Notes: generated from the sequence alone by a model not told the origin. Numbered from the stretch's first letter, positions 25,772 through 36,101 are shown. The stretch is 64,000 nt of DNA from Aliigemmobacter aestuarii (GCF_004799285.1 NZ_SSND01000001.1:124001-188000), one strand, 5' to 3'. A program made the numbers and translations.

Positions 25772-26470
25772 ATGCTGACGCGCAAGCAGCTGGAACTTCT
25801 GGATTTCATCAAGCAGCGTATGGATCGCGACGGCGTGCCGCCGTCTTTCGACGAAATGAAGGACGCGCTTGACCTGCGGTCGAAGTCGGGGATCCACCGG
25901 CTGATCACGGCGCTGGAGGAACGCGGTTTCATCCGCCGTCTTGCGCATCGCGCCCGCGCGCTGGAGATCGTGAAACTGCCCGAGGCGATGGAAAAGCCCG
26001 GCTTCACCCCGCGCGTGATCGCGGGCGACAGGCCCGCCGCCCCGCCCGCGCCACCGCGCGGGGCGATGACGGTGGAACCTGTCCATGCACTGGAACTGCC
26101 CGTCATGGGCCGGATCGCCGCCGGCGTTCCGATCGAGGCGATTTCCGAGGTTTCGCATCACGTGGCGGTGCCGGGGTCGATGCTGGCGTCGAACGGCAAC
26201 CATTATGCGCTTGAGGTCAAGGGCGATTCCATGATCGAGGCGGGCATCAACGACGGCGACATCGTGGTGATCCGCGAACAGACCACCGCCGAAAACGGCG
26301 ATATCGTGGTGGCGCTGGTCGAGGATGCCGAGGCCACGCTGAAATATTTCCGCCGTCGCGGCTCCATGATCGCGCTTGAAGCGGCGAACCCGGCCTATGA
26401 AACCCGTGTCTTCCCCGATCACATGGTCAAGGTGCAGGGCCGGCTTGTGGGCCTTATCCGCAGCTACTGA
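25772..26470 (+). CDS. lexA: LexA repressor
   Basis: 232 aa SOS-response repressor that cleaves itself when RecA filaments form. The N-terminal winged helix ([45 protein letters not shown]) binds DNA. The peptidase part has the cleavage site Ala117-Gly118 ([11 protein letters not shown]) and the Ser153 ([11 protein letters not shown])/Lys191 (ATLKYF) dyad. The Pro/Ala-rich linker ([12 protein letters not shown]) is longer than in E. coli LexA, as in other alphaproteobacteria. It is preceded by its own GAAC-N7-GAAC box. The stop codon region is shared with comEC on the other strand (7-nt convergent overlap). Confidence 0.97.
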   Translation: MLTRKQLELLDFIKQRMDRDGVPPSFDEMKDALDLRSKSGIHRLITALEERGFIRRLAHRARALEIVKLPEAMEKPGFTPRVIAGDRPAAPPAPPRGAMTVEPVHALELPVMGRIAAGVPIEAISEVSHHVAVPGSMLASNGNHYALEVKGDSMIEAGINDGDIVVIREQTTAENGDIVVALVEDAEATLKYFRRRGSMIALEAANPAYETRVFPDHMVKVQGRLVGLIRSY

Positions 26471-28695
26471 TCGTCAGGCCCCGTCACGGGCGCGCGGGGG
26501 GCGGTCGGCCCTTGCGCGCGTTGGCCAAAGGCCGCCGTTCCTGTCGCTTCCAGCAATTCGATGTCACGACCGGGCGCGATGGTGATCTCGTCCGGCGGCA
26601 GGGTCCGGCGCTGCCAGAGGCGCGATTGCGTGATCGTCGGGCGGGCGATGAGCGTGCCGTCGCCCTTCGGCCGGATCGCCAATGGCCCGGTGCGTCGCAA
26701 CAGCGCCTCGTCGATGAGGGCGCAACCGGGCGGCGCGTCCTCCACCCGCCCCGCCACGATGACCAGACGGCCCGCCGCGCAGGCATCCGCCACCTGCGCA
26801 AATCCCGCCTTGCCGCGCAGCGCCACCCCCTCCCACCCGTCCAGGACAAAGACCCGCGCGGCGGCAGGGCCGGAAAGGCCGGGGCGCGCCGCGGCCTCTT
26901 CCTGCGTCGCCAGATCGCCATCGTTCTCAAGCCAGCTTGACGCAGCGAAGCCCTGCCCGCGATCCGCCGACAGCGCCCGCCCCTCGGGGCCGAGAAGGCC
27001 CACCAGCCGCCCGTCGCCCGAAACCAGCAGAGGCGGCCGGTCGGCCTGCGACCACAGGACAAGGCCCGCCAGAACGGGCGGCAGGGCGAAGGCGCGCACC
27101 CGTCCCGCCGTCAGGCACAGGATCAGCCCGCCCAGCATGATCAGCGGCAGGACCACGGGCGATGGCGTGGGCACCGCCGATACGGCGCCGGGCGCATCGG
27201 CGACGGCCCCCGCCACGAACAGGATCCAGCGGGTTCCCTGTTCCATGACCCAGAGCGCGGGCTGCGACAGGCCCACCGGGGCCAGAACGCCCGCGATGAC
27301 CGCTGCGGGCATCACAAGGACACTCATCACTGGAACGGCCAGAAGGTTGGCGATCAGCCCGTAATCGGCGATACGGTTGAAATGCACCGCCGCCACAGGC
27401 GCGGTGGCAAGCCCCGCCAGAAAGGACGAGGCGAAGAGCGCGACGGCGGGTTGCAGCCAGCCGGGCAGCCGGTGCGGACTGAAACGCCCGGTCAGCGCCC
27501 GGAAACCCGCGATCAGCGCGACCGTGGCCGCAAAGGACATCTGGAATCCCGGCTCCATCAGGGTTTCGGGCTGCCACAGCAGCAGCAGCAGCGCCGCCAT
27601 CGCGACCGACCGCAGCGACAACGCGCGACGGTCGAACAGCACCGCCACAAGCATCACCGACACCATGATGAAGGCGCGTTCCGTCGCGACATTGCCACCG
27701 GACAACAGCAGGTAGAAGGCCCCGGCCCCCAGGGCCACGACGGCCGCGGCCTTCTTTGTCGGCAGGCGCAGCGCCAGGGGCGGGATCAGGGCCAGTCCGC
27801 CCCGCACCACGCCAAAGACGAAGGCCACCAGAAGCCCCATGTGCAGCCCCGAGATGGCCAGCAGATGCGCCAGGTTCGAGGCACGCAGGTCATCCAGCGT
27901 CTCGCGTCCGATGCCCGACCGGTCCCCGGTCAGGAGGGCCGCGGCGAAGGCGCCCGGCTCGCCCCCGATCCGGGCCATGACCGCGTCGCGGATGCCTGCG
28001 CGCAGGCGGTTCACCCATTGGTCGCCGGGGGCCGCACGATCCATCAGCACGGCGGGCGTGCGGGTATAGCCGACCGCCCCCAGCCCGTCGAAAAAGGCCA
28101 TGCGGCGGAAATCGAAGCTGCCCGGTTCCACCGGCCCGTCGGGGGGGGACAAATGCCCGGTCAGGGCGATCACCTGTCCGGGTTCAGGCGTCAGCGCCTG
28201 ATCGCCGTGCAGGGCCACACGGACCCGCGCGGGCATCCGCTGCTGCGCCACATCCTGAAGGATCACCCGGTCAAGCGTCAGGCGGATCGCGTCGGATTGC
28301 GACCGGTCTATGCCGATGATCCGCCCCTCCACGGGCCCGTAATAGCGGAAATCCAGCACCGGCAGCGCGACCGAATGTGCGCGCAGGCCGGCGGCCAGGA
28401 ACCCCGTCGCCAACAGCGCCATCGCCCAGGCCAACGGGTGCCAGTGATCGCCGGCCCAAAGCCTGGCGGCCAGCATCGCCGGCAGAACCCCGCCCGCGAC
28501 AGCGTAATGCGGCAGAACCGGCTCCCACGGCAGGGCGAACCACAGGCCGATCCCGCAGCCCAGGATGACGGGCGCCCAGGGCAGAAGGATGCCCCCTTCC
28601 CCCGCAAGCCGGGCCGGAAGCCACAGCAGGGCGTGCCGCAGCCGGCCCGGCCCGTCCTGCCCCGCGGGGATGCCCGTCTCTGCCAGAGCCGCCAC
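26464..28695 (-). CDS. comEC: ComEC/Rec2 family DNA-uptake channel protein
   Basis: 743 aa polytopic inner-membrane protein that carries single-stranded DNA into the cell during natural transformation. N-terminal membrane segments and a DUF4131-like OB region ([22 protein letters not shown]) precede the Competence domain: [54 protein letters not shown], and [22 protein letters not shown] shorter beta-lactamase-like C-terminal part ([35 protein letters not shown]) lacks an obvious full HxHxDH zinc motif. Start is the GTG at 28695. Convergent with lexA and overlapping it by 7 nt. No other com genes are in view, so competence is unproven. Confidence 0.9.
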   Translation of the reverse strand: MAALAETGIPAGQDGPGRLRHALLWLPARLAGEGGILLPWAPVILGCGIGLWFALPWEPVLPHYAVAGGVLPAMLAARLWAGDHWHPLAWAMALLATGFLAAGLRAHSVALPVLDFRYYGPVEGRIIGIDRSQSDAIRLTLDRVILQDVAQQRMPARVRVALHGDQALTPEPGQVIALTGHLSPPDGPVEPGSFDFRRMAFFDGLGAVGYTRTPAVLMDRAAPGDQWVNRLRAGIRDAVMARIGGEPGAFAAALLTGDRSGIGRETLDDLRASNLAHLLAISGLHMGLLVAFVFGVVRGGLALIPPLALRLPTKKAAAVVALGAGAFYLLLSGGNVATERAFIMVSVMLVAVLFDRRALSLRSVAMAALLLLLWQPETLMEPGFQMSFAATVALIAGFRALTGRFSPHRLPGWLQPAVALFASSFLAGLATAPVAAVHFNRIADYGLIANLLAVPVMSVLVMPAAVIAGVLAPVGLSQPALWVMEQGTRWILFVAGAVADAPGAVSAVPTPSPVVLPLIMLGGLILCLTAGRVRAFALPPVLAGLVLWSQADRPPLLVSGDGRLVGLLGPEGRALSADRGQGFAASSWLENDGDLATQEEAAARPGLSGPAAARVFVLDGWEGVALRGKAGFAQVADACAAGRLVIVAGRVEDAPPGCALIDEALLRRTGPLAIRPKGDGTLIARPTITQSRLWQRRTLPPDEITIAPGRDIELLEATGTAAFGQRAQGPTAPRAPVTGPDDQ

Positions 28696-28772
28696 CTTGT
28701 TTCCCGCCCCGCGATTGCCTATCAGGGGCCGGATGCTACCTGCCTCATGGTTTCCGAAAGGTTAATCCGCGC

Positions 28773-30197
28773 ATGTCCGCCGCCCGCTCTACCGCCCATG
28801 CCCGCCCCGTCGTGACCCGGTTCGCGCCTTCGCCCACCGGGTATCTGCACATCGGCGGCGCCCGCACGGCGCTGTTCAACTGGCTGTTCGCGCGCGGCCA
28901 TGGCGGCACGTTCCTTCTGAGGATCGAAGACACCGACCGCGAACGGTCCACACCCGAGGCGACCGAGGCGATCCTGTCGGGCCTGACCTGGCTCGGTCTC
29001 GACTGGGATGGCGATGTCGTCAGCCAGTTCGAACGCCGCGACCGCCATGCCGAGGTCGCGCATCAGATGCTGGCGCGGGGCGCGGCCTACAAATGCTTCT
29101 GCACGCCCGAAGAGATCGACGCCTTCCGCGAGGCCGCGAAGGCCGAGGGGAAATCCACCCTGTTCCAGTCGCCCTGGCGCAATGCCGATCCGGCCACGCA
29201 CCCCGACGCGCCCTATGTGATCCGCATGAAGGCCCCGCGCGGGGGAGAGACGGTGGTCGAGGATGCCGTGCAGGGAACCGTGCGCTTCCGCAACGACCAG
29301 CTCGACGACATGGTTTGTTTACGTTCGGACGGTACGGCCACCTACATGCTGGCCGTGGTCGTGGATGACCATGACATGGGGGTCACGCATGTGATCCGGG
29401 GGGACGACCACCTGAACAACGCGGCGCGGCAGACGATGGTCTATCAGGCGATGGGTTGGGACATTCCGGTCTGGGCGCATATCCCGCTGATCCACGGGCC
29501 GGACGGCAAGAAGCTGTCGAAACGCCACGGCGCGACCGCGATCGGGGATTACCAGGGCCTGGGCTATCCGGCGGCGGGGATGCGCAATTACCTTGCCCGC
29601 CTCGGCTGGAGCCACGGGGATGACGAATTCTTCACCTCGGAACAGGCGATGGAATGGTTCGAGCTGTCGGGAATCGGCCGCGCGCCGGCGCGACTCGATT
29701 TCAAGAAACTGGAAAACATCTGCGGCCTGCACATCGCGGCGGCCGATGATGCTGCGCTGCTGCAAGAAATCGAGGCTTTCCTGAACGCCTCGGGCCGGCC
29801 AGCCCTGACCGACCGCCAGCGCCTGCTGATGGCGAAGGGCATGTACTGCCTCAAGGACAGGTCCAAGACTTTCGTCGAACTCATTGAAAAGGCGCAGTTC
29901 ATCATGGCCGACAGGCCGATTGCGCGGGATGAGGCGGCGGAACGCGCGCTTGATACGGTATCCCGTGGTATACTGAAATCGTTGACGCCGCGCCTGCAAA
30001 CTGCTAGTTGGACGAAAGACGGGCTGGAACCCATCCTGACCGAAGCGGCGGCGGAACACGGCCTGAACTTCGGCAAGCTTGCGGCGCCCTTGCGCGCGGC
30101 TCTGGCCGGGCGCACAGTCAGCCCCAGCGTCTATGACATGATGCTTGTCATCGGTCGGGACGAGACGATTGCGCGGCTCGAGGATGCCGCGGCCTGA
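28773..30197 (+). CDS. gltX: glutamyl-tRNA synthetase
   Basis: 474 aa class I aminoacyl-tRNA synthetase charging tRNA-Glu (and tRNA-Gln in non-discriminating forms, to be amidated by GatCAB). Motifs: [18 protein letters not shown] with the HIGH-type HIGG at 26-29; KKLSKRHGA with the KMSKS-type Lys247-Arg251; [32 protein letters not shown]. The C-terminal anticodon domain is present to LEDAAA. Transcribed divergently from comEC, upstream of gltA. Confidence 0.97.
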   Translation: MSAARSTAHARPVVTRFAPSPTGYLHIGGARTALFNWLFARGHGGTFLLRIEDTDRERSTPEATEAILSGLTWLGLDWDGDVVSQFERRDRHAEVAHQMLARGAAYKCFCTPEEIDAFREAAKAEGKSTLFQSPWRNADPATHPDAPYVIRMKAPRGGETVVEDAVQGTVRFRNDQLDDMVCLRSDGTATYMLAVVVDDHDMGVTHVIRGDDHLNNAARQTMVYQAMGWDIPVWAHIPLIHGPDGKKLSKRHGATAIGDYQGLGYPAAGMRNYLARLGWSHGDDEFFTSEQAMEWFELSGIGRAPARLDFKKLENICGLHIAAADDAALLQEIEAFLNASGRPALTDRQRLLMAKGMYCLKDRSKTFVELIEKAQFIMADRPIARDEAAERALDTVSRGILKSLTPRLQTASWTKDGLEPILTEAAAEHGLNFGKLAAPLRAALAGRTVSPSVYDMMLVIGRDETIARLEDAAA

Positions 30198-30286
30198 CCG
30201 TGCCGCAGCCTCGCTCCGCTTGGCCCCGAAAGGGCACCACCACATGGCCACGCCGGATCTGGCGGGCCTGAACGAAAGGGACGGAG

Positions 30287-31585
30287 ATGGGTGAGACAAC
30301 CAAGCGCACTGCCAGGCTGACCTTCGACGACAAGTCGATCGAGTTTCCGATCCTTTCGGGCAGCGTCGGCCCGGATGTGATCGACATCCGCACGCTTTAC
30401 GGCGCGGGCGATGTCTTCACCTTCGACCCCGGCTTCAGCTCCACCGCCTCGACCGAAAGCGCCATCACCTATATCGACGGCGACAAGGGCGAGCTGCAGT
30501 ATCGCGGCTATCCGATCGAACAGCTGGCGGAAAAGTCGCATTACCTCGAAGTCTGCTACCTGCTGCTTTACGGGGAGCTGCCGAACGCCGCGCAGATGAG
30601 CGATTTCGAAGCCCGTGTGACCCGCCACACGATGGTGCATGAACAGATGCACTATTTCTTCCGCGGCTTCCGCCGCGACAGCCATCCGATGGCCACTATG
30701 GTGGGCGTTGTGGGGGCGATGTCGGCCTTCTATCACGACTCGACCGACATCAACGATCCCTGGCAGCGCGAAGTCGCCGCGATCCGCCTGATCGCAAAGG
30801 TCCCGACGATCGCCGCGATGGCCTACAAGTATTCGATCGGCCAGCCCTTCGTCTATCCGAAGAACAGCCTCGATTACGCGGGCAACTTCCTGCACATGTG
30901 CTTTGCCGTCCCGGCCGAGGATTACAAGGTCGACCCGGTCCTTGCCAAGGCGCTGGACCGGATCTTCATGCTGCATGCCGATCACGAACAGAACGCCTCG
31001 ACCTCGACGGTGCGTCTGGCCGGATCGTCGGGCGCCAACCCCTTCGCCTGCATCGCGGCGGGCATCGCCTGCCTCTGGGGACCGGCGCATGGCGGCGCGA
31101 ACCAGGCCTGCCTTGAGATGCTGCGCGAAATCGGCACGGTCGACCGGATTCCCGAATACATCCGCCGCGCCAAGGACAAGAACGACCCGTTCCGCCTGAT
31201 GGGCTTCGGGCACCGGGTCTACAAGAATTTCGACCCGCGCGCGAAAGTGATGAAGGAATCCGCCGACGAGGTCCTCGGCCTGATGGGGATCGAAAACAAC
31301 CCCACCCTCCAGGTCGCCAAGGAACTGGAACGGATCGCGCTGGAAGACGAATATTTCGTCGAGAAGAAGCTCTACCCGAATGTGGACTTCTATTCGGGGA
31401 TCATTCTCGAGGCGATGGGTTTCCCCACCTCGATGTTCACGCCGATCTTCGCCCTGTCGCGCACCGTCGGCTGGATCGCCCAGTGGAAGGAAATGATCGG
31501 CGACCCGACGCAGCGCATCGGCCGTCCGCGCCAGCTTTACGTCGGCCCGAAGCAGCGCGACTATATCGACGTCCGGCACCGCTGA
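30287..31585 (+). CDS. gltA: citrate synthase
   Basis: 432 aa hexameric (Gram-negative-type) citrate synthase; condenses oxaloacetate and acetyl-CoA to enter the TCA cycle. Motifs: [20 protein letters not shown] (type II N-terminal signature, split at [11 protein letters not shown]), [20 protein letters not shown] (His230/His233), [31 protein letters not shown] (His near 309) and [18 protein letters not shown] with the catalytic Asp. The GGGACGGAG-like site lies just before the ATG. Followed by a strong intrinsic terminator and repeat copy B. Confidence 0.98.
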   Translation: MGETTKRTARLTFDDKSIEFPILSGSVGPDVIDIRTLYGAGDVFTFDPGFSSTASTESAITYIDGDKGELQYRGYPIEQLAEKSHYLEVCYLLLYGELPNAAQMSDFEARVTRHTMVHEQMHYFFRGFRRDSHPMATMVGVVGAMSAFYHDSTDINDPWQREVAAIRLIAKVPTIAAMAYKYSIGQPFVYPKNSLDYAGNFLHMCFAVPAEDYKVDPVLAKALDRIFMLHADHEQNASTSTVRLAGSSGANPFACIAAGIACLWGPAHGGANQACLEMLREIGTVDRIPEYIRRAKDKNDPFRLMGFGHRVYKNFDPRAKVMKESADEVLGLMGIENNPTLQVAKELERIALEDEYFVEKKLYPNVDFYSGIILEAMGFPTSMFTPIFALSRTVGWIAQWKEMIGDPTQRIGRPRQLYVGPKQRDYIDVRHR

Positions 31586-31606
31586 ACATTCCGGAAAAGA
31601 AAACCG

Positions 31607-31632
31607 AAACGGGGCCTTGCGGCCCCGTTTTC
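31607..31632 (+). terminator. rho-independent terminator of gltA
   Basis: AAACGGGGCC, loop TTGC, GGCCCCGTTT then T: a perfect 10-bp stem with a GC core, A-run before and T-run after, 21 nt after the gltA stop. Confidence 0.92.
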
Positions 31633-31656
31633 ATGTTGTGGAGCGGGGTGGGCAGG

Positions 31657-31812
31657 AAGGGGGGCTGTCTGCCCCCCTCTTTGCCTTCGGCAAATTCACC
31701 CCCCGAGGGTGTTTTCGTCAGGTTGAAAGACAATTTGAATCAAACTTTCTTCATTCTCGCGCAAATATCCCGGGGGTGAGGGCCGCAAGGCCCGAGGGGG
31801 CAGAGCCGCCTT
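31657..31812. repeat. dispersed intergenic repeat, copy B
   Basis: GGGGGGCTGTCTGCCCCCCT and a TTTGCC/GGCAAA hairpin are followed by CCCCCCGAGGGTGTTTTCG, an AT-rich centre (TTTGAATCAAA), AAATATCCCGGGGG and GGGGGCAGAGCC. It is more diverged in the inner arms than copies A and C. It sits between convergent gltA and bolA and may stop transcription from the bolA side. Confidence 0.78.
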
Positions 31813-31848
31813 TCCTGGCTCCTGCACAGGAAGCGGGTGGTGCCTGGA

Positions 31849-32103
31849 TCAGTCGCCGATATCGAGCGCGATCGCGTGGATGCGCGCGGTCAGGTCACCC
31901 AGGGCGCGGTTGACCGCGCGGTGCCGGTCGATCCGGCTGAGGGCGGCGAATTCGGGCGCGCGAATCCTGATCCGGAAATGGCTTTCGCCGGACCCGTCGT
32001 CGCCCGCGTGCCCCGCGTGCCGGTAGCTTTCGTTGATCACCTCAAGCTCGGTCACGCGGAAGGCCGCGCCCAGACGGTTGCGGATTTCATTCTCGACGCC
32101 CAT
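31849..32103 (-). CDS. BolA family protein
   Basis: 84 aa. BolA fold: IRNRLGAAFRVTELEVINES, HAGHAGDDGSGESHFRIRIR (the loop with His that, with a monothiol glutaredoxin, coordinates a [2Fe-2S] cluster), and the C-terminal SRIDRHRAVNRALGDL helix. Proteins of this size act with glutaredoxins in iron-sulfur trafficking and stress response. It is transcribed divergently from the J-domain gene, 74 nt apart, a pairing common in Rhodobacteraceae. Confidence 0.93.
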   Translation of the reverse strand: MGVENEIRNRLGAAFRVTELEVINESYRHAGHAGDDGSGESHFRIRIRAPEFAALSRIDRHRAVNRALGDLTARIHAIALDIGD

Positions 32104-32177
32104 TTGATCGGCTCCCCCTTCAATCCCCGGCTCAATCCTTTAAACTCTCGCCTCCCGACTCGCAAAGGCAAGGTAAG

Positions 32178-32813
32178 ATGTCCAAGCCCCCGTTCGAATT
32201 CGATATCCGTGTGTCCGCCGACAAGAAGCGCCGCAAGACCGGTCGGCGCGGCATGTCGGGGGCCTTTGAAAGCTCGAACCGGGGTTGCGAGTATCCCGGC
32301 TGTTCGGAGCAGGGCCTTTATCGTGCGCCGAAATCCCCCGACCTGCTGGACGAGTATTTCTGGTTCTGCAAGGATCATGTGCGCGAATACAATCTGAAGT
32401 GGAACTTCTTCCAGGGCACCTCTGACGAGGAATTCCAGAAGTTTCTCGACAAGGACCGTCTCTGGGGGCGCGAAACGCAGCCCTTCGGCAAGCGCCCCGA
32501 CGAGGGGCGCGTCTGGTCGCGTCTTGGCGTGGATGATCCGATGTCGATCCTGGGCGAGAAGGCGACGCAGAATCCCGGCCGGGCGGAGCCGTCGGGCGCA
32601 ATCCGCAAGCTGCCCTCCACCGAACGCAAGGCGCTTGAGATCCTCGATGCGCGGGACACCTGGACCAAGACGGAAATCCGCAAGCAATACAAATCTCTGG
32701 TCAAGGATCTTCATCCTGACATGAACGGCGGGAACCGCGACGACGAAACCCGCTTGCAAGAGGTCGTCTGGGCCTGGGACCAGATCAAGATCAGCCGCTA
32801 TTTCCGCGACTGA
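32178..32813 (+). CDS. J-domain (DnaJ-like) protein
   Basis: 211 aa. The J domain is at the C-terminus rather than the N-terminus: residues ~148-205 (ERKALEILDARDTWTKTEI, YKSLVKDLHPDMNGG with His179-Pro180-Asp181). The N-terminal part has two CxxxC-like cysteine pairs (GCEYPGCSEQ, FCKDH) that may bind metal, and the basic DKKRRKTGRRG. HPD stimulates DnaK ATPase; the N-terminal part may select clients. It is the divergent partner of bolA. Confidence 0.87.
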   Translation: MSKPPFEFDIRVSADKKRRKTGRRGMSGAFESSNRGCEYPGCSEQGLYRAPKSPDLLDEYFWFCKDHVREYNLKWNFFQGTSDEEFQKFLDKDRLWGRETQPFGKRPDEGRVWSRLGVDDPMSILGEKATQNPGRAEPSGAIRKLPSTERKALEILDARDTWTKTEIRKQYKSLVKDLHPDMNGGNRDDETRLQEVVWAWDQIKISRYFRD

Positions 32814-32820
32814 GAACGAT

Positions 32821-32880
32821 CCCGTTCGGTGGGCGCCCGTTCGGTGGGCGCCCGTTCGGTGGCCGCCCGTTCAGCGTCCG
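32821..32880. repeat. four tandem 15-bp repeats
   Basis: The unit CCCGTTCGGTGGGCG occurs at 32821-32835, 32836-32850, 32851-32865 (one change) and, diverged, 32866-32880. The array fills the 57-nt gap between the convergent J-domain and glycosyltransferase genes and runs into the last codons of the latter. Related TTCGGTGGGC units appear again at 35427-35462. Confidence 0.9.
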
Positions 32881-34553
32881 AAGGGGCGGATGAAATCGTA
32901 TTTCAGAAGCCAGATCATCGCCCGCTCCACCGCAGGCGCGCGCAGGCCGGTGGCATTTTCCACCTCGGGGCGGCTCAGGCCCCGGTCCGCGCCCGCAAGG
33001 ATCGCGGCCATCACCGCCTCGACACTGGCGGTCGGCTCGAACTGCCGCTTCAGCCCCGCATAATCGCGCAGCGCAAGCATGGCCGCCACATCCGGCGCGC
33101 CTGCCGCAGGCGGGGTGGCGACATAGCGTTCGGCCCCGAAGCCTGCCACCTGGCTGGGATAGGCCCCGAACAGCAGGAAGGGCGACGGCGCGACCGGCAG
33201 GCCCCAAGCCGGATAACGCGGCGGCGGCACCGGGGCGCGGCGGCGGCGCGCGTTGAGGTCGGCCCAGAGATCCTGCATGCGGGGAATGACGCGGGACCAG
33301 TCGTAATGTTCCACCGCCCGGCGCCGCCCGGCCTCGCCCATCCGGCGGCGCAGCGCGGGATCGCGCGCCAGCCTGAGAACGGCCTCGGCCATCCCCGGCA
33401 CGTCGATCTGGGTCAGCGCCGAGACGCCCGCGCAATACTGCACATAGCTGTCGGCCCCGCCCTGATAGCGCAACGCCTCGCGCACGGCATGTTCGGGGCG
33501 CAGGGTGCGCGTGGCCACGCGGATGCCCGTATCGGGCGTCACGGTGTCGCGCATTCCGTCCCAGTCCGAGACGATCAGCGGCAGGCCTGCGGCCATCGCC
33601 TCGATCGGGGCGAGACCGAAGGTTTCCTGGATGTTGTCGATCAGGAAGGCAAAGGCATCGGCCCCCGAAAGCGCCGCCTGCCGATCTTCGGCCCGGGCGC
33701 CATCGAGGATCAGGAAACCCACCTCGGGCATCAGCCGCGCCGCACCGCTTTCAAAAACGCGGCGGCTGTAGTCGTCGCGGAAGATCCCGCAGAGCACGAG
33801 ATGCAGCCGTTGCCCCGGCGCAAGCTGCCGCGCCGCCTGTGACAGCGCCAGATAGACCGGCAGGGGATCGAACTTCTCGTGCGGGGTCAGTCGTGCGATC
33901 GTGGTCAGCACCAGATCCTCCGGCCCTGCCCCGAGCCGCGCGCGCAACGCCGCGCCCGCCGCAGGGTCGGGGGCGAACTCGGCCGTGTGGATGCCAAGGG
34001 GAATCACCGGAAGCTGCGGTCGCGGCGGGGGTGGTGCGTTGAACCGGCGGCGGATGTGGTCGTCGATCAGGTCCATCTGGGCGCGGACGCTGGCCTGCAC
34101 CGCCTGCGAGGTGCAGATCACCGCATCCCAGTCGGCGTGCGGGCTCATCCGCAGGTCGAAGAACCCCTGCATGACGCCTGCGGTCGAGGTGGTGTGCGTG
34201 ATCCCGCAGATCGACCAGGCCGCCGCGCCATAGGGCGCCCGGCGCCAGACCTCGGTCGCAAAGTTCGGGCTGGGATAGTTGATGCACCCCAGGGGCGAGA
34301 TGCGATGCACATCCGCAAGGCTCACGGCGCGGAACGGCATGTCGGGGCGCAGGTCGCGGGCAGCGGCCCGCACCGCAGCGGGCCCGGCCCCGCCATGGGC
34401 CAGCAGGACAAATTCGTCCACATCGGCATGGGTCAGGAAACCGCGCAGGAAACTTTCGCCCGCAACGCGCCGCCCGTTAATTCCCTTGGCCTTCGGATCA
34501 TAGCCGTCGCTGGCAAACCATATCGCGGCGTTGCGGTCGGCGCGGGCGGTCAT
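32871..34553 (-). CDS. GT4-type glycosyltransferase with C-terminal extension
   Basis: 560 aa GT-B-fold glycosyltransferase. The N-terminal domain contains VAGESFLRGFLTHADVDEF and ITHTTSTAGVM. The C-terminal donor domain has LTTIARLTPHEKFDPLPVYL, HLVLCGIFRDDYSRR, and the GT4 signature ETFGLAPIEAMAAGLPLIVSDWDG, split at ETFGLAPIEAMA. About 130 extra residues (from ~430) include WGLPVAPSPFLLFGAYPSQV and a small helical end. No membrane anchor is seen, so it probably acts in the cytoplasm on a lipid- or sugar-linked acceptor. The start at 34553 overlaps the upstream methyltransferase stop by 4 nt (ATGA). Acceptor and donor sugar unknown. Confidence 0.85.
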   Translation of the reverse strand: MTARADRNAAIWFASDGYDPKAKGINGRRVAGESFLRGFLTHADVDEFVLLAHGGAGPAAVRAAARDLRPDMPFRAVSLADVHRISPLGCINYPSPNFATEVWRRAPYGAAAWSICGITHTTSTAGVMQGFFDLRMSPHADWDAVICTSQAVQASVRAQMDLIDDHIRRRFNAPPPPRPQLPVIPLGIHTAEFAPDPAAGAALRARLGAGPEDLVLTTIARLTPHEKFDPLPVYLALSQAARQLAPGQRLHLVLCGIFRDDYSRRVFESGAARLMPEVGFLILDGARAEDRQAALSGADAFAFLIDNIQETFGLAPIEAMAAGLPLIVSDWDGMRDTVTPDTGIRVATRTLRPEHAVREALRYQGGADSYVQYCAGVSALTQIDVPGMAEAVLRLARDPALRRRMGEAGRRRAVEHYDWSRVIPRMQDLWADLNARRRRAPVPPPRYPAWGLPVAPSPFLLFGAYPSQVAGFGAERYVATPPAAGAPDVAAMLALRDYAGLKRQFEPTASVEAVMAAILAGADRGLSRPEVENATGLRAPAVERAMIWLLKYDFIRPFGR

Positions 34554-35356
34554 TTCCGCTCCATCCAGAGCCAGGGTGTCGGCCCGGCCCGCCATTCCCA
34601 GACCGCCAGAAGCCGGTCCATGTCGGACAACTGGTGCATCCAGTCGGGCAGTCCGCTGTCGTCGATCCGCCGTTCGATGCGGCGCAGGGCATGCGTCGGG
34701 CGGAAGCGGCGGGCGATCTTTTCCAGAAGGCCGGGTTTCATCCCCTCATGCACCTCGACCAGGATATCGGCCGCCAGAAGGCCGGGCGCCTGCGCCGGGT
34801 CCAGCAGGTCTTCCTCGGCGCCCTCGATGTCGCAGACGATGACCGACCTTGCGGTCGTGCAGATGGCGAAATCCGCCGCCTCCATACGGCCACCGATCTC
34901 GATCCGGTCGGCGACGCCGTTCTGTTCGGCCAGCTTGCGGCACAGCGACTGCGCGAAGGGGTTGTCGTCGCGCGCCAGAACCCGCGCCTCGGGCATGCGC
35001 CGGGCCAGACCCACGGCATAATAGCCCTCGGCCGATCCGATATCGATCACCAGCGGATAGGCCCGCGCGATGATCGTTTCCACCACGTCGGCCAGCGAGG
35101 CCTCGTAACAGCCGATCAGCCGCGCCGAGCGGGTGCCTTCCGAGGCGCGGACCCCGTATTTCATGCCCTTGAAGGGCCCCGAAAGCACCGTGTCGCCCGA
35201 CATCTTCGTCAGCGTCTCGGACACCAGATGCGACCGCCATTTCGCCAGATGGCGCAGGGCTGCCACCAGCCGGTCATGGCTGGGGTCGCCCTCCAGCATC
35301 CTCTGCAGATCCTCGGTGACGCGCACCGTAAGGGGTGTGGGTTTCCTGCTGCTCAT
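34550..35356 (-). CDS. SAM-dependent (FkbM-like) methyltransferase
   Basis: 268 aa. Methyltransferase motif I is LVIDIGSAEGYYAVGLARRM (residues ~85-104); motif II-like ARVLARDDNPFAQSL and SVIVCDIEGAEEDLLDP (FkbM-type DIEGAE) follow; a C-terminal part ends WLWMERK. FkbM-like enzymes O-methylate sugars or lipids. The 4-nt overlap with the glycosyltransferase gene suggests that both modify the same glycoconjugate. Transcription starts at 35356, before a 93-nt gap to the next minus-strand gene. Confidence 0.82.
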   Translation of the reverse strand: MSSRKPTPLTVRVTEDLQRMLEGDPSHDRLVAALRHLAKWRSHLVSETLTKMSGDTVLSGPFKGMKYGVRASEGTRSARLIGCYEASLADVVETIIARAYPLVIDIGSAEGYYAVGLARRMPEARVLARDDNPFAQSLCRKLAEQNGVADRIEIGGRMEAADFAICTTARSVIVCDIEGAEEDLLDPAQAPGLLAADILVEVHEGMKPGLLEKIARRFRPTHALRRIERRIDDSGLPDWMHQLSDMDRLLAVWEWRAGPTPWLWMERK

Positions 35357-35426
35357 GCCTGGGGCCTTTCCGATGGGCCTTCTTCGCGCGAAAGGTTAGC
35401 CTGTCGCCCGGCTTCGGTCCACAACC

Positions 35427-35462
35427 TATTCGGTGGGCCATTTGGTGGGCTATTCGGTGGGC
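35427..35462. repeat. three tandem 12-bp repeats over a stop codon
   Basis: TATTCGGTGGGC (35427-35438), CATTTGGTGGGC (35439-35450), TATTCGGTGGGC (35451-35462). The stop codon of the membrane-protein gene (35450-35452) lies within the array. The core matches the 15-bp array near 32.8 kb. Confidence 0.88.
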
Positions 35463-35893
35463 GCCCGGCGCCCGCGCGCCAGCACGTGGACCAACGCCAT
35501 GCCCCCGGCCCAGAACGCGGCAGCCGGGACCGATCCCAGCGACAGGATCAGCCCCATCGCCGCCCCGACAACGGCAGCGCGAAAAACCCCGGCGCCCATC
35601 GGATCGAACAAAAGCCCCGCCACCGCGCCGCCCAACCCCGTGGCCAGAACCGCCCCCAGCACGGCCCATCCCAGACCAGCGCGCCCGGGCCGGCCGAACA
35701 GCGGCGCAACCGCCAGCCCCGCGGCCACCGATCCCGCCCCGGCATAAAGGATCAGCCGCAGATCGCGCCCGGTCACCCCCGCCCGGTCCCAGGTGGCCCA
35801 AAGCATCACCCCTGCACCCACCAGCCCGACGGCCAGCGCCACCGCCGCCCGCCGCCCCGGCGCCATCGCCCCTCTCGCCCCTTGTTCCGTCAT
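35450..35893 (-). CDS. small integral membrane protein, unknown function
   Basis: 147 aa with about four hydrophobic segments: [60 protein letters not shown], and [20 protein letters not shown] continuing to [12 protein letters not shown]. No recognised domain. Start at 35893 is chosen for GAAGGGGG upstream; the frame extends to 36007 without a better start. It is transcribed away from cobS and shows no link to it. The stop codon is inside a 12-bp repeat array, so the C-terminus (RGRRAPTE) may vary between strains. Confidence 0.6.
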   Translation of the reverse strand: MTEQGARGAMAPGRRAAVALAVGLVGAGVMLWATWDRAGVTGRDLRLILYAGAGSVAAGLAVAPLFGRPGRAGLGWAVLGAVLATGLGGAVAGLLFDPMGAGVFRAAVVGAAMGLILSLGSVPAAAFWAGGMALVHVLARGRRAPTE

Positions 35894-35938
35894 CCCGGCC
35901 CCCTTCACCTTTCCTGCCGCAGGCCCCATCATCGCCCA

Positions 35939-35964
35939 CCCTGTGCAGCCGCCCTGTGCAGCCG
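35939..35964. repeat. two 13-bp direct repeats upstream of cobS
   Basis: CCCTGTGCAGCCG occurs twice in tandem (35939-35951, 35952-35964), with a third partial CCCTGCCCG after it and two more GTGCAG units within 45 nt. It lies in the 208-nt divergent gap before cobS and could be regulatory or just slippage. Confidence 0.7.
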
Positions 35965-36101
35965 CCCTGCCCGTCCCGTGCAGCGGTCGTGCAGACCGCC
36001 CTGCCACAATCCCCTGTCGCCCGTGCCCTTCCCCTTGCAGCCCCCGGCGTTATGTTCCACAAAACCCGAAAGCACCGCGCCGGGACAGGCGCATCACGAG
36101 A

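Noticed and set aside
27382-28815. Plus-strand frame of 477 codons rich in Gln, Arg and His
   Set aside because: Opposite comEC, which has membrane segments and Competence-domain motifs.
32821-32880. CRISPR-like array
   Set aside because: The units are 15 bp and directly adjacent with no unique spacers, and no cas genes are near; it is a tandem repeat.
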